A stretch of 64,000 nt of DNA from Shewanella marinintestina (GTDB taxonomy: Bacteria > Pseudomonadota > Gammaproteobacteria > Enterobacterales > Shewanellaceae), in NCBI RefSeq assembly GCF_023283845.1, contig NZ_JAKILC010000007.1:62001-126000 (forward strand), given 5' to 3'. Below the pieces are notes generated by a model. It made no database searches. It was not told the origin of the DNA and was given only the letters and a program-made list of their open reading frames with translations. Both the position numbers and the translations under genes were made by a program. Of the stretch, positions 1 to 8,205 are shown in pieces. Position 1 is the stretch's first letter. Each line of letters starts with the position of its first letter.

Positions 1-1
1 T

Positions 2-781
2 TGTAAGCTACAACAGCTTGAACCTTGTTTGAATAATCTTCCTGCTTCTGTGCGTAGCCAGTTACCGTCCGCCAGTTATCAATTTCACGCCTTGTTAGCG
101 CAGCGCGGTGCTATGGTGCTGCCTTTACACGATGCGAGCATTGCTGGCTTAGTGATCACTGATTTTGCCAAGATTCCAAAATATCAAACCATTAATTGGG
201 GCGTGGGATATTTCTCTTTAGCACTCGATAAACAAGCGGAGCTGACTTATTGGCATGAGCTGGGTCACTTATACGCTATTGATGCATTAAGTCGCCAAGA
301 CAAAACAATTGCAAATCCATATCAGCATGAGTGGTTAGCAGATGTCTATTTAGTGTGGCGCATTGCTCATGAAACCAATAGCTTAGATTTAGCTTGGCAG
401 CAGTACCATAGGCGTAATTTAGCTGCGATGGCGGATAGCGAGTTTATGTCGCATTGGTCGGTGCCTGTTTTAGCGCAAATATTGGCAACTTACTCGGTAG
501 CTCAGTTGCAGCAATTTAGCGATTTCAATGAGTTTTGGCAGGATTTTTCAGGCAAGTTAGTGTTGCATGACAACGACACTCTTGATGAGTTTTCTAGCTT
601 AATGCAGCGCACGTTTGGTGCAGGTACTGTGCAGCCGTTACCGGGATATATGTATTGGCGCAAACCTAAACTGGGGCAATACCTAAAACCGACTCTAGTG
701 CGTATTATGGGGCTAAGTGCGGCGCAATCATGGTTAGCGGAGCAGCAGATGGCGGGTGAAACTGAAGTGGAACATTATTAG
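2..781 (+). CDS. HExxH metallopeptidase-like protein, 5' end outside window
   Basis: The frame is open from the left edge of the window, so the gene probably begins upstream. The first in-window start codon is a TTG at 29 with no convincing ribosome site. The visible part (at least 250 residues) contains a HELGH motif at 254-268, followed about 25 residues later by an H-E-W-L-A-D segment. This HExxH plus downstream E/AD layout is the zinc-ligand pattern of gluzincin-type metallopeptidases and of bacterial peptidase-like domains of unknown function. There is no signal peptide in the visible part, and no membrane segment. The function is unknown. Zinc binding is likely, but proteolysis is only inferred. 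The next gene (TetR) begins 166 bases downstream, so an operon is not evident. Confidence 0.7.
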   Translation, partial: CKLQQLEPCLNNLPASVRSQLPSASYQFHALLAQRGAMVLPLHDASIAGLVITDFAKIPKYQTINWGVGYFSLALDKQAELTYWHELGHLYAIDALSRQDKTIANPYQHEWLADVYLVWRIAHETNSLDLAWQQYHRRNLAAMADSEFMSHWSVPVLAQILATYSVAQLQQFSDFNEFWQDFSGKLVLHDNDTLDEFSSLMQRTFGAGTVQPLPGYMYWRKPKLGQYLKPTLVRIMGLSAAQSWLAEQQMAGETEVEHY

Positions 782-853
782 TTTGTGGTCATCTTTAGCG
801 CTCTACCTTGTGAAGGTTAGGTTTTTTGTCGGGAGTTTTTGACCGACTTGCTG

Positions 854-898
854 AACCTTAGCTGAATGAGGCGTCGATTGTATGGCACAACTAAGGTT
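854..898. repeat. 8-bp inverted repeat upstream of tetR-like gene
   Basis: AACCTTAG (854-861) and CTAAGGTT (891-898) are perfect inverted copies separated by 29 bases, followed by TTTTCC. They could form a terminator for the upstream gene or a widely spaced operator for the TetR-type protein encoded 50 bases downstream. The sequence alone does not decide between these. Confidence 0.3.
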
Positions 899-947
899 TT
901 CCTAAAGTGCATTTGTTAGAGTCGTTGTATGTCGATTTTAATAAAGT

Positions 948-1445
948 ATGGTTATGGCAAAGCGTTCAAAAGTGGCAACTAAGCAAACGGTACAGCAGAT
1001 CTTAGACGAAGCGATGAAACAGATCTTGGAGCTGGGTTATGATGCAATGTCATACTCGACACTGTCTGCAGCAACGGGCATTAGCCGCACTGGGATTAGT
1101 CACCATTTTCCTCATAAAATCGATTTTCTGCAGCAGCTGGATCCCCGCATAGGCGAATTGTTTATTGATTGCTTAGACTTTTCCAATGCTCAATCGCTAC
1201 AAGCCTCATGGAAGACCTCGTTAAATAATACCCGTTTCAGGGCTATCATACGTTTGTACTTTTCGTTGTGTGGTTCTAACCAACTAAATCTTGAAAACTA
1301 CAAAGCCATTTCGCTTGCTAGTGACCATGCAGCTGAAACTCTCGGTGAACCAGGACGTTTATTAGTGAGTGCTTTAGTTGGGCAGAGCGCGATAAGATTA
1401 CTGGCTACACCAAATGATAGTGAGTGCAATTTACTGGTTAGTTAA
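948..1445 (+). CDS. TetR/AcrR family transcriptional regulator
   Basis: Small DNA-binding regulator of 165 residues, short for the family (usually 180-220). Residues about 14-60 read as a TetR helix-turn-helix: an I-L-D-E-A helix, the L-G-Y-D-A-M-S turn, then the recognition segment A-A-T-G-I-S-R-T-G-I-S-H-H-F, with the characteristic H-H-F-x-x-K end. The C-terminal ligand domain is degenerate and gives no clue to the effector. A second in-frame ATG at 954 is an equally good start, since neither has a strong Shine-Dalgarno. It stands alone, with 166 bases before it and about 260 after it. The target is unknown; autoregulation would be typical of the family. Confidence 0.8.
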   Translation: MVMAKRSKVATKQTVQQILDEAMKQILELGYDAMSYSTLSAATGISRTGISHHFPHKIDFLQQLDPRIGELFIDCLDFSNAQSLQASWKTSLNNTRFRAIIRLYFSLCGSNQLNLENYKAISLASDHAAETLGEPGRLLVSALVGQSAIRLLATPNDSECNLLVS

Positions 1446-1706
1446 TCTGCTGTATTCCTTTGCTAGCACAATAAGCTATAGGTAGTCATGATGACGCTGC
1501 TGCTTTGCGTTTTTGTCTATTAAAGGCTGTTTATTTTTTAGTATTAAGTTTAATTATCTATCTAGATCCTGTGTGTTCATCCATGTACACTGCCCGCTTT
1601 AAATCGTCCCTCGTTTAAAATTTAAGCCGTTATGAGTCTAAGGCGGATACAGCCTGTTAGTCATGCTCGGGGGAGTATGTGCAGCAAAAAAGGAGTCGTG
1701 CACGAT

Positions 1707-2300
1707 ATGGAAGTCAAACCAAAAGCGCCACCTACGGTAGAGTCTGTTAAACGTTTTCCAAAGTTAGATAACCAAGAATTAGTGAAAACCAGTTTTTGGG
1801 TCAGCCAGTTTTTTATGATTATTGCTACTGTCGCTGGAGTCTACTTGGCTGCTCAAGAAGGTTTGAGCCAAGCGATAAAATTTGATGATTTAAGCAACAA
1901 ACAAAATAACTATTATCTGCGTTATGCTTTATACGATGAAGTAAAAGACAATATCGATACGATAAATGTTTATGCCGATACGCTGACAAAAGGCAGCAGT
2001 AACCCTTACGATTTGAAAAATATTCACCCAACGATTTCGACTTTTGTTTGGGAAAATATGCGTTACTCAGCAAATACCTTAGAAACCCCGACTGAAATTC
2101 TCACAGAAACCCGTCGCTTTTACATGCTCTCAGACGACATTGTGGCTAAAATTGAGGCGCGATTTTATGGCGCTAACTTCGGCGCCAAAAAACTTAGAGA
2201 GTTAACCGCAGAAGTGAGCCAAAACACCTTACCTAAGCTTAAGAAAAACTATACTGCCTTAGGTATTTACCTCGAAGAACATGGCATTACCGTCGAATAA
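1707..2300 (+). CDS. Single-pass membrane protein of unknown function
   Basis: About 197 residues from the ATG at 1707. The frame is open upstream to an ATG at 1632, but the AGGAG at 1691-1695 favours 1707. ATG 1677 and GTG 1698 are also in frame but sit too close to purine-rich stretches to use them well. One hydrophobic segment lies near residues 32-47 (F-F-M-I-I-A-T-V-A-G-V-Y-L-A-A), with a basic N-terminal tail and a roughly 150-residue hydrophilic, helical C-terminal part. I recognise no family. It ends 6 bases before the rhomboid gene, so the two are almost certainly co-transcribed. The protein may be a partner, regulator or substrate of the rhomboid protease; this is inference from the operon only. 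Confidence 0.65.
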   Translation: MEVKPKAPPTVESVKRFPKLDNQELVKTSFWVSQFFMIIATVAGVYLAAQEGLSQAIKFDDLSNKQNNYYLRYALYDEVKDNIDTINVYADTLTKGSSNPYDLKNIHPTISTFVWENMRYSANTLETPTEILTETRRFYMLSDDIVAKIEARFYGANFGAKKLRELTAEVSQNTLPKLKKNYTALGIYLEEHGITVE

Positions 2301-2306
2301 GGAAAT

Positions 2307-3392
2307 ATGATGAATTTGAAGTGTCCAGGCTGCGCTAGCGACGAAATGCGAGTGTCTTTTTTTCATGGTCAAGAAGTCGATAGCTGTACTGCTTGCGGTG
2401 GTATTTGGTTTGACAGTGGTGAGCTTAATGCTGCGCTTTCTGCAGCCGATAATGGTAATGATAGTGTTGGTATTGAGAACTCATTGGGTTGTTATAAAGG
2501 GCCGTCTCAAAAAAGCTGCGTTCATTGTGATGAGGTTTTACACCATTACCATTTAATGGATGATTTCCATGTTGAAATTGATATATGCCACTCTTGTACC
2601 GGTGTTTGGATTGATGAACATGAGCGTGAAAAAGTGGTGCAGTCACCGCAAATTCACGCCGCATTAGAAGAGTTAAATAAAAAGGTAAACCTTAAGACCT
2701 GGCTATTTCAATTTTTAATGCAAATGCCGATGGAGTATAACCTTAAGCCTAAAAGTACACCTTGGGTAACCTATACCTTAATTGCGATTAACACCTTTAT
2801 TTTTATTGCCACAGTACTGCAACCAAACGCAACTGAGTGGATTTACGATACGTTTGCTTTAAAGCCGGTTGATTTAGTGCAGGGGCAACATGTTACTGGC
2901 TTGGTGAGTCATATGTTTATGCATGGTGGCTGGATGCACCTGATTGGTAATATGTATTTTCTGTACGTAGTTGGTGATAATTTAGAAGATGCTTTGGGGC
3001 ACAGTCGATTTTTAACTATGTATTTGATATGTGGTTTTGCCGCTGCTGCAGGGCATATTATTTCAGACCCAAGCTCGTCGATTTACATGGTTGGTGCAAG
3101 CGGTGCGATTGCCGGACTATTTGGTATGTATTTACTTTGGTTTAGGCATGCAAGTTTGACCTTTATGTTCATCATTTATCAAAAGAAACTGTCGCCAATG
3201 GCATTTTTTGCTATTTGGTTACTGATGAATCTTGCTGGTGCTTATTTTGGCGGTGGTGGTGTAGCTTATTGGGCGCACATTGGTGGTTTTGTTGCAGGGC
3301 TTAGTATTGGCTTAGTGCTGAAAAAGCAGGTGATGCGTGATAATCCAATCTTAAGTATGCTAAATTCGGATGAATTAAAAGTTGCCCGTTAA
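2307..3392 (+). CDS. Rhomboid intramembrane serine protease with N-terminal TFIIB-type zinc ribbons
   Basis: 361 residues. The N-terminal 115 residues hold two zf-TFIIB-like ribbons: C-P-G-C followed by C-T-A-C-G-G-I-W-F-D, and C-V-H-C followed by C-H-S-C-T-G-V-W-I-D. The remainder is a six-helix rhomboid domain: the H-x-x-x-N block in the G-G-W-M-H-L-I-G-N stretch, catalytic serine in G-A-S-G at Ser265, and catalytic histidine in A-H-I-G-G at His324. Rhomboids cleave transmembrane helices inside the bilayer; the cytosolic ribbons may bind substrate or nucleic acid (inference). Two adjacent ATGs (2307, 2310) share an AAGGA site. It forms a tight operon with the upstream single-pass protein and is followed by a strong terminator. 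Confidence 0.9.
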   Translation: MMNLKCPGCASDEMRVSFFHGQEVDSCTACGGIWFDSGELNAALSAADNGNDSVGIENSLGCYKGPSQKSCVHCDEVLHHYHLMDDFHVEIDICHSCTGVWIDEHEREKVVQSPQIHAALEELNKKVNLKTWLFQFLMQMPMEYNLKPKSTPWVTYTLIAINTFIFIATVLQPNATEWIYDTFALKPVDLVQGQHVTGLVSHMFMHGGWMHLIGNMYFLYVVGDNLEDALGHSRFLTMYLICGFAAAAGHIISDPSSSIYMVGASGAIAGLFGMYLLWFRHASLTFMFIIYQKKLSPMAFFAIWLLMNLAGAYFGGGGVAYWAHIGGFVAGLSIGLVLKKQVMRDNPILSMLNSDELKVAR

Positions 3393-3425
3393 TACATTCA
3401 GGCTGCTTATATTAGCCGTATAAAT

Positions 3426-3453
3426 AAAAAAGGCCGCTGACGCGGCCTTTTTT
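3426..3453. terminator. Bidirectional intrinsic terminator
   Basis: GGCCGC (3432-3437) pairs with GCGGCC (3442-3447) around a TGAC loop, with A-run and T-run flanks. It lies between the convergent rhomboid and MipA-like genes and can serve both. Confidence 0.88.
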
Positions 3454-3470
3454 ATTGGTATATTAATAGC

Positions 3471-4832
3471 TTAGAAGTGCCACTGCAGATATACGCTTTG
3501 GTAGTTACTGCCGCCGCTAATACGTCCAAAAGCTGAGCTGGACTCGAAGATCCCTGAACGGTGGTGAATGCTATAACCCAACCACATATTGTCTAACTTA
3601 GCAGAATTAAAAATATCGCCGACGTTGACATCGAGAGAGAAATCTAAGTAATTAAGCAGCTTTGAAGGCTTATAGCCTTTGATATCAAGCTCCGAGCCTT
3701 CAATGTGAGTTACGTTGCTGACATAAGATAAACCTTCAGCAACACCGAGTCTAAATCGAGGTCCTAGTTCAAAGGTATAGTAGGCCTTTACAGCAATTAC
3801 GGCTTCAGCAATATCGTCTTGTACTTCTGAGCTGTAATGCCAAGCAACACCCGGAGTTAAGTAGAGGTCGATAGGCAGGTTGAATAGGCTATCCGTTAGC
3901 TGAGTACCGTAAAATACTGAACTCATTTGGTTATTATATGGGTCAGTCTTAGTTTGCCACTTTAAGATGGCATTGAGGTTTGATGGCGTAGCCCAACCAT
4001 GGGCGACGCGTATGTATTCGCTGCCCTCTTTACGCTTTTTTTGTACAGGTTGCGCAGAGTATTTTTTCTTGTTTGGTTCAGGATAGAAGCCAAAACCGAA
4101 GAAAGATTCATATTGAAAGCGGTTATTAATGGTCGGTAGGTGGTAGACGTCATCTTCAAGACGACCAACACCGAATTGACCAAGCAGATATAAGTTACTC
4201 GCTACATGATAACGGGCTTTTATACCAGCATTAAAGGCGATGCCGCCACCGACGTCATACTGCTCCAAGCCATAGTAATAGTCATTAAAGTCTGCACTTT
4301 TCCATTGAAACTCAGCATAGGGCTTAAGAGTCCAGTCACCTGATTGCCAGCTGTACTGGGTACGGCTGTAACCGTAACTGCGTTTATTGGAGTCCGATAA
4401 AAAGGCGATATCAAAGTCCCATTGATCTTTAACAAAACGGTACTGCAGACCAAAGTCAAAAGCTTGCGACTGCGATTCGTTTTGCAGCTCTTTCGGAATA
4501 TCAACAAAGCGAAAGCGGGTATAGAGGTTTATCTGGTGATTATCGTTTTTCCAGATATGGCCTGCCGCTTCCATGCCATTGATATAGAAATAATCATTTT
4601 CAAAGTAGATTAATGGCAAAGTGTCGTAGACTTCGTCTTGCTCGGTAGCGTAGGGGATATCACCGCGGCGCACTCCGATACCTATGCCCCAGTTATTAGG
4701 CCATTGGACTTCAGGCTCTGCTGCAAGCTCAACTGGCGGTGGCGGCATGGGTGATTGCTGTTCTGCTGCCTGCAATGTAGCGCTGGCGATGAGTAAACTA
4801 AAAGGTAACAAGCTCTGTATTTTCAGTGTCAT
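3471..4832 (-). CDS. MipA/OmpV-family outer membrane protein with an extra C-terminal barrel-like half
   Basis: 453 residues with a signal peptide (basic start, L-L-P-F-S-L-L-I-A-S-A-T-L, cleavage near Q-A-A-E). Residues about 40-265 have the MipA/OmpV look: W-G-I-G-I-G-V-R-R-G near the start, then amphipathic strands with Y-x-F endings. MipA/OmpV proteins are normally near 250 residues, so this one has about 190 extra residues. That C-terminal part is again strand-rich and ends in an aromatic W-H-F, typical of outer membrane barrels. It contains I-H-H-R-S-G and later G-G-S-N-Y, which recall the His-x-Ser active site of PagL-type lipid A deacylases. The MipA half is fairly sure; the PagL resemblance is a suggestion. 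Weakly supported start; no partner genes in an operon. Confidence 0.75.
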   Translation of the reverse strand: MTLKIQSLLPFSLLIASATLQAAEQQSPMPPPPVELAAEPEVQWPNNWGIGIGVRRGDIPYATEQDEVYDTLPLIYFENDYFYINGMEAAGHIWKNDNHQINLYTRFRFVDIPKELQNESQSQAFDFGLQYRFVKDQWDFDIAFLSDSNKRSYGYSRTQYSWQSGDWTLKPYAEFQWKSADFNDYYYGLEQYDVGGGIAFNAGIKARYHVASNLYLLGQFGVGRLEDDVYHLPTINNRFQYESFFGFGFYPEPNKKKYSAQPVQKKRKEGSEYIRVAHGWATPSNLNAILKWQTKTDPYNNQMSSVFYGTQLTDSLFNLPIDLYLTPGVAWHYSSEVQDDIAEAVIAVKAYYTFELGPRFRLGVAEGLSYVSNVTHIEGSELDIKGYKPSKLLNYLDFSLDVNVGDIFNSAKLDNMWLGYSIHHRSGIFESSSAFGRISGGSNYQSVYLQWHF

Positions 4833-4930
4833 ATTTTATTCTTGTTAGCGCGGGTACTGTGAGTAAGAGTACTGCGTTTTGAATCATGAATCACATTATT
4901 TTAACAATGTAGGGTTAAATAGTGCTTAAT

Positions 4931-4957
4931 AAAAAAGGCCGCATATAGCGACCTTTT
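4931..4957 (-). terminator. Intrinsic terminator of the pnt operon
   Basis: On the minus strand AAAAGG-t-CGC pairs with GCG-g-CCTTTT across a TATAT loop and runs into a T tract. It is placed 25 bases after the pntB stop. Confidence 0.8.
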
Positions 4958-4981
4958 AGATGATTAATAGTTAGTAGGCCA

Positions 4982-6364
4982 TTAATCGGCTTCTTTTAGA
5001 CTCTGGGTCAGTTCAACAATGGCTTTTTTACCGTCGCCAAACAGCATCAATGAGTTATCCATAGCAAATAGTGGGTTAGGTAAACCCGCAAAGCCTGGGC
5101 TCAATGAGCGCTTAACGACAACTACTGTTTTAGCTTTATCGACGTTCAGGATCGGCATGCCGTAAATAGGGCTGCCTTTATCTTCACGAGCCATTGGGTT
5201 GGTTACATCGTTTGCACCAATCACAATTGCTACGTCAGTTTGCTCAAACTGAGGGTTGATCTCATCCATCTCAATCAACTGCTCGTAAGGCACTTCGGCT
5301 TCAGCTAGTAGTACGTTCATATGGCCTGGCATACGGCCCGCAACAGGGTGTATAGCGTAAAGTACTTGGGTACCACGCGCTTCCATTACTGAGGCGAGCT
5401 CTCGCACAGCATGCTGGGCTTGCGCCATCGCTAAGCCGTAACCTGGAACAATAACAACGCGCTCAGCAGTCTCAAGTAGCATCGCCACTTCTTCTGGCGA
5501 TGATGAGGTTACTTTACCAGCGTAAACTTCATCAGCATCAACTGTTTCACCACCTTCAGCCATTACGCCAAATAGTACGTTAAACAGTGAACGGTTCATC
5601 GCTTTACACATGATTTGTGTCAGGATGATACCCGATGCACCAACCAGAGAGCCCGATACAATCAATACTGTGTTGCCAGTAATAAAGCCGGTAGTTGCTG
5701 CAGCAATACCTGAATATGAGTTAAGCAAAGCAATTACAACTGGCATATCGGCGCCGCCAATTGGCACAACCAATAACAAGCCAAGTACTAGTGAAACCGC
5801 AACTAATGCGTAGATCAGGTTGATATTGCTTGGGTCCATTACGATAGCAATGGCAAGACCAATGGCACTGATAAGTAAAATCGCGTTAAGGATTTTATTA
5901 CCCGGTACCTTAATTGGGTTACCTGAGATCAACTCTTGCAACTTAGCAAAAGCGACAAATGAACCCGATAGCGTTACGGCACCAATAATCACTGTTGCAG
6001 TAATAGAGACAAGCGCAACAGTGTGGGTGGCTGAGCTAGGGTCAAGGAAGTTTGCTAGGGCAATAAATAGCGAGGCACCGCCACCAAAACCATTAAGCAT
6101 AGCTACCATTTGTGGCATTGAGGTTACTTGGATTTTCGTTGCCATTACAGCACCAATAGCACTACCAAGTAGCACACCAGCAATAATCCACTCGTAGCTT
6201 AGAATGCTTTGATCGAATAGTGTAACCACTACCGCGATAAACATACCGAGTGCTGAAAGCTGGTTACCACGAACCGCAGTACGTGGCTTAGTTAGCCCTT
6301 TAATACCTAAAATAAATAGGCTTGCCGCTACAAGGTAGGCGAGGTAAATAATCGTCGTACTCAT
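4982..6364 (-). CDS. pntB: NAD(P) transhydrogenase subunit beta
   Basis: 460 residues, the normal PntB length. The N-terminal about 260 residues are a multi-helix proton channel (domain II). The C-terminal about 180 residues are the NADP-binding domain III, with V-I-V-P-G-Y-G-L-A-M-A-Q-A-Q (nucleotide loop), H-P-V-A-G-R-M-P-G-H-M-N-V-L-L, and the V-I-G-A-N-D-V-T-N-P block. The enzyme couples hydride transfer from NADH to NADP+ with inward proton movement, supplying NADPH. It is last of three minus-strand genes, six bases after pntAB. The neighbouring divergent cysJ encodes an NADPH-using reductase, an appealing but unproven link. Confidence 0.97.
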   Translation of the reverse strand: MSTTIIYLAYLVAASLFILGIKGLTKPRTAVRGNQLSALGMFIAVVVTLFDQSILSYEWIIAGVLLGSAIGAVMATKIQVTSMPQMVAMLNGFGGGASLFIALANFLDPSSATHTVALVSITATVIIGAVTLSGSFVAFAKLQELISGNPIKVPGNKILNAILLISAIGLAIAIVMDPSNINLIYALVAVSLVLGLLLVVPIGGADMPVVIALLNSYSGIAAATTGFITGNTVLIVSGSLVGASGIILTQIMCKAMNRSLFNVLFGVMAEGGETVDADEVYAGKVTSSSPEEVAMLLETAERVVIVPGYGLAMAQAQHAVRELASVMEARGTQVLYAIHPVAGRMPGHMNVLLAEAEVPYEQLIEMDEINPQFEQTDVAIVIGANDVTNPMAREDKGSPIYGMPILNVDKAKTVVVVKRSLSPGFAGLPNPLFAMDNSLMLFGDGKKAIVELTQSLKEAD

Positions 6365-6370
6365 AGTGGC

Positions 6371-6646
6371 TTATTTCCTTTTGAACATGGCTAGCATGCG
6401 GTTAGTTACCATGTAACCACCGACAACATTAATCGTGGCAAGTACTACGGCAATAAAGCCTAATACGTTGACCCAGATGCCTGCACCAGAACCTGCTGAA
6501 AGCAGTGCGCCAACCAGAGAGATCCCTGAAATCGCATTTGAGCCTGACATTAATGGTGTGTGCAGCGTTGGTGGTACTTTGGTGATCATCTCGACACCTA
6601 AGAATACCGCCACCACAAATAGAGTTAACAGCAGTAAAATTTCCAT
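6371..6646 (-). CDS. pntAB: NAD(P) transhydrogenase subunit alpha, membrane part (PntA2)
   Basis: 91 residues with three hydrophobic segments: an N-terminal L-L-L-L-T-L-F-V-V-A-V-F-L-G helix, a central G-I-S-L-V-G-A-L-L helix and a V-L-G-F-I-A-V-V-L-A-T-I-N-V helix, ending in a basic tail. It contains the conserved P-P-x-L-H-T-P-L-M-S-x-x-N-A-I-S-G stretch of the alpha-subunit membrane domain. In E. coli this is fused to the NAD domain, but here it is a separate gene, as in Rhodospirillum. The start codon overlaps the stop of pntAA as TAATG, implying translational coupling. It forms the channel with PntB. Confidence 0.95.
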   Translation of the reverse strand: MEILLLLTLFVVAVFLGVEMITKVPPTLHTPLMSGSNAISGISLVGALLSAGSGAGIWVNVLGFIAVVLATINVVGGYMVTNRMLAMFKRK

Positions 6647-7887
6647 TATTTAGCCTCCGAAGTGGTTGAGTTAGCGCTTTCAATTGAGTCTTCGTTAGGG
6701 CTAGCAACTTCTAAAGCGGGTAAGCCTAAAAGGTCGCGCAGACGTGCACTCGCTACTTCACCTTGATGAGCAACAACAGTGTCTTTGACGATTTCATCTT
6801 CAAAGTCGAGGTTTAGCTCGCCTTCTTTACTAACGAGTAGCTTAAGCAGGTTTTCAATGTTAGTGCCGTACATCTGACTAGCATGGTTTGCAGCTGTGCC
6901 CGGTACATTTGATGGCCCAAGAATGGTGACACCTTTGTAAACGACTTCTTTATCAAGCTCGGTTAGTTCACAGTTCCCACCGGTTTCAGCAGCAAGATCG
7001 ACAATAATGGTGCCGCTCTTCATGCCATCAACCATTTCCTTGGTGATAAGGATCGGTGCTTTACGCCCTGGAATTGCTGCTGTTGTGATAACAATATCTT
7101 GCTGTGCAAGTACGTTCGCCATCGCTTGTTGCTGACGTTTTAAGAAGTCATCAGACTGTTCTGCTGCATAGCCACCTTTGGTTTCAGTATTTTCAGCTTC
7201 GAGGTCAAGCTCAACTGGTTTAGCGCCAACAGAGATGATCTGTTCACGCGCGGCAGGGCGAATATCATATGCCTCAACGACAGCACCTAAACGCTTTGCT
7301 GTAGCACAAGCCTGTAGACCCGCAACACCCACACCCATGATAAAGGCGCGTGCTGGTTTTAAGGTACCCGCTGCGGTCATCATCATTGGGAATAGTCGCG
7401 GCGCTTTATGGGCTGCAAGTAGCACTGCTTTATAGCCAGCAATGGTTGCCATAGATGACAGAATATCCATGCTTTGTGCACGAGTGATGCGCGGTACAAG
7501 CTCTAGCGCAATCGCGGTTGCACCTGTTGCGGCAATAGTTTGTGCATTTTGTGGCTGCGCAAGTGGATCCATCATACCAATAACAATTTGCTGAGGTTTA
7601 ATCGCTGCCGATAGCTCTGCAAGTTGCTCATCTTTAGCGTTTACTACTGTGATGATATCTGCTTCAGTTAGCACTTGTTGGCGAGACACAATCGATGCGC
7701 CTGCTTGAATGTATTCTTCATCGGTAAAGCCTGCATTGCTGCCAGCGCCACTTTCAACAAGAACTTGTAGGTTATTTTTAAGCAGTCGAGTCACATTGGC
7801 AGGAATAAGCGCAACGCGACTTTCAGCTGCATGACTTTCTTTGGGTAGACCTAGCTTCACAAAGGTAAACCTCTCTGTTGAGGACAT
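6646..7887 (-). CDS. pntAA: NAD(P) transhydrogenase subunit alpha, NAD(H)-binding part (PntA1)
   Basis: 413 residues, the soluble NAD-binding domain I alone. Alanine dehydrogenase/PntA features are clear: G-L-P-K-E-S near the start, E-S-G-A-G, the Rossmann turn G-V-G-V-A-G-L-Q-A, then Y-D-I-R-P-A-A-R-E-Q and D-L-A-A-E-T-G-G-N-C. The ATG at 7887 gives the longest form. Family proteins usually begin at the M-x-x-G-x-P-x-E block, which here follows an in-frame GTG at 7860 preceded by AGAGG, so the true start may be 7860. It is first in pntAA-pntAB-pntB and divergent from cysJ across a 318-base region. Confidence 0.94.
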   Translation of the reverse strand: MSSTERFTFVKLGLPKESHAAESRVALIPANVTRLLKNNLQVLVESGAGSNAGFTDEEYIQAGASIVSRQQVLTEADIITVVNAKDEQLAELSAAIKPQQIVIGMMDPLAQPQNAQTIAATGATAIALELVPRITRAQSMDILSSMATIAGYKAVLLAAHKAPRLFPMMMTAAGTLKPARAFIMGVGVAGLQACATAKRLGAVVEAYDIRPAAREQIISVGAKPVELDLEAENTETKGGYAAEQSDDFLKRQQQAMANVLAQQDIVITTAAIPGRKAPILITKEMVDGMKSGTIIVDLAAETGGNCELTELDKEVVYKGVTILGPSNVPGTAANHASQMYGTNIENLLKLLVSKEGELNLDFEDEIVKDTVVAHQGEVASARLRDLLGLPALEVASPNEDSIESANSTTSEAK

Positions 7888-8205
7888 TCGTCGGGACAGA
7901 TGTCATTTATTTGTCAGGATGCATATTGTGGCGACTCTTAATCTAGACACAAGCGCATATTTTTCAATATCCCACTTTATGGACTGGTCAGACTGAAAAA
8001 TTTGCGCTAAGCCACACTTTTGAATAGAAGTTTGCGCTAGCAAACCCTATTGCAAACCAGTTTATTGATTCGCTAGTTACTTTTGTAGCTTAATTTTTGA
8101 GCTTTGTATATTCCTAAATCGAATTAAAAATTATCTTTTATTCTTTTTTTCTTTTGTTGGGAGGGGCTAAGCTTGCCAACAATATACTGATACAGGGCCG
8201 TTTCC
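7888..8205. other. Divergent promoter region between pntAA and cysJ
   Basis: 318 bases without a gene. AT-rich, with T-rich tracts (8100-8160) immediately before cysJ. It must hold the promoters for pntAA (minus) and cysJ (plus). I find no unambiguous -35/-10 pair. The only recurring word noted is the 11-mer listed separately at 7985. Confidence 0.5.
7985..7995. promoter_or_regulatory. 11-mer shared with the second cys locus
   Basis: TGGTCAGACTG occurs here, between pntAA and cysJ, and again at 20322-20332 upstream of the cobA-cysDN operon. The core TGGTCAGAC resembles half of a FadR-like TGGTCnGACCA palindrome, but the right side does not match. A shared regulator of sulfate assimilation is inferred only from location. 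Confidence 0.35.

Noticed and set aside
5610-6197. Two long antisense ORFs (67 and 125 residues) inside pntB
   Set aside because: They lie wholly within a well-supported gene on the other strand and show no recognisable motifs; shadows of GC-biased codons.
7985-7995. FadR operator reading of TGGTCAGACTG
   Set aside because: The FadR palindrome needs TGGTCnGACCA; the right half fails at two of the conserved bases in both copies.
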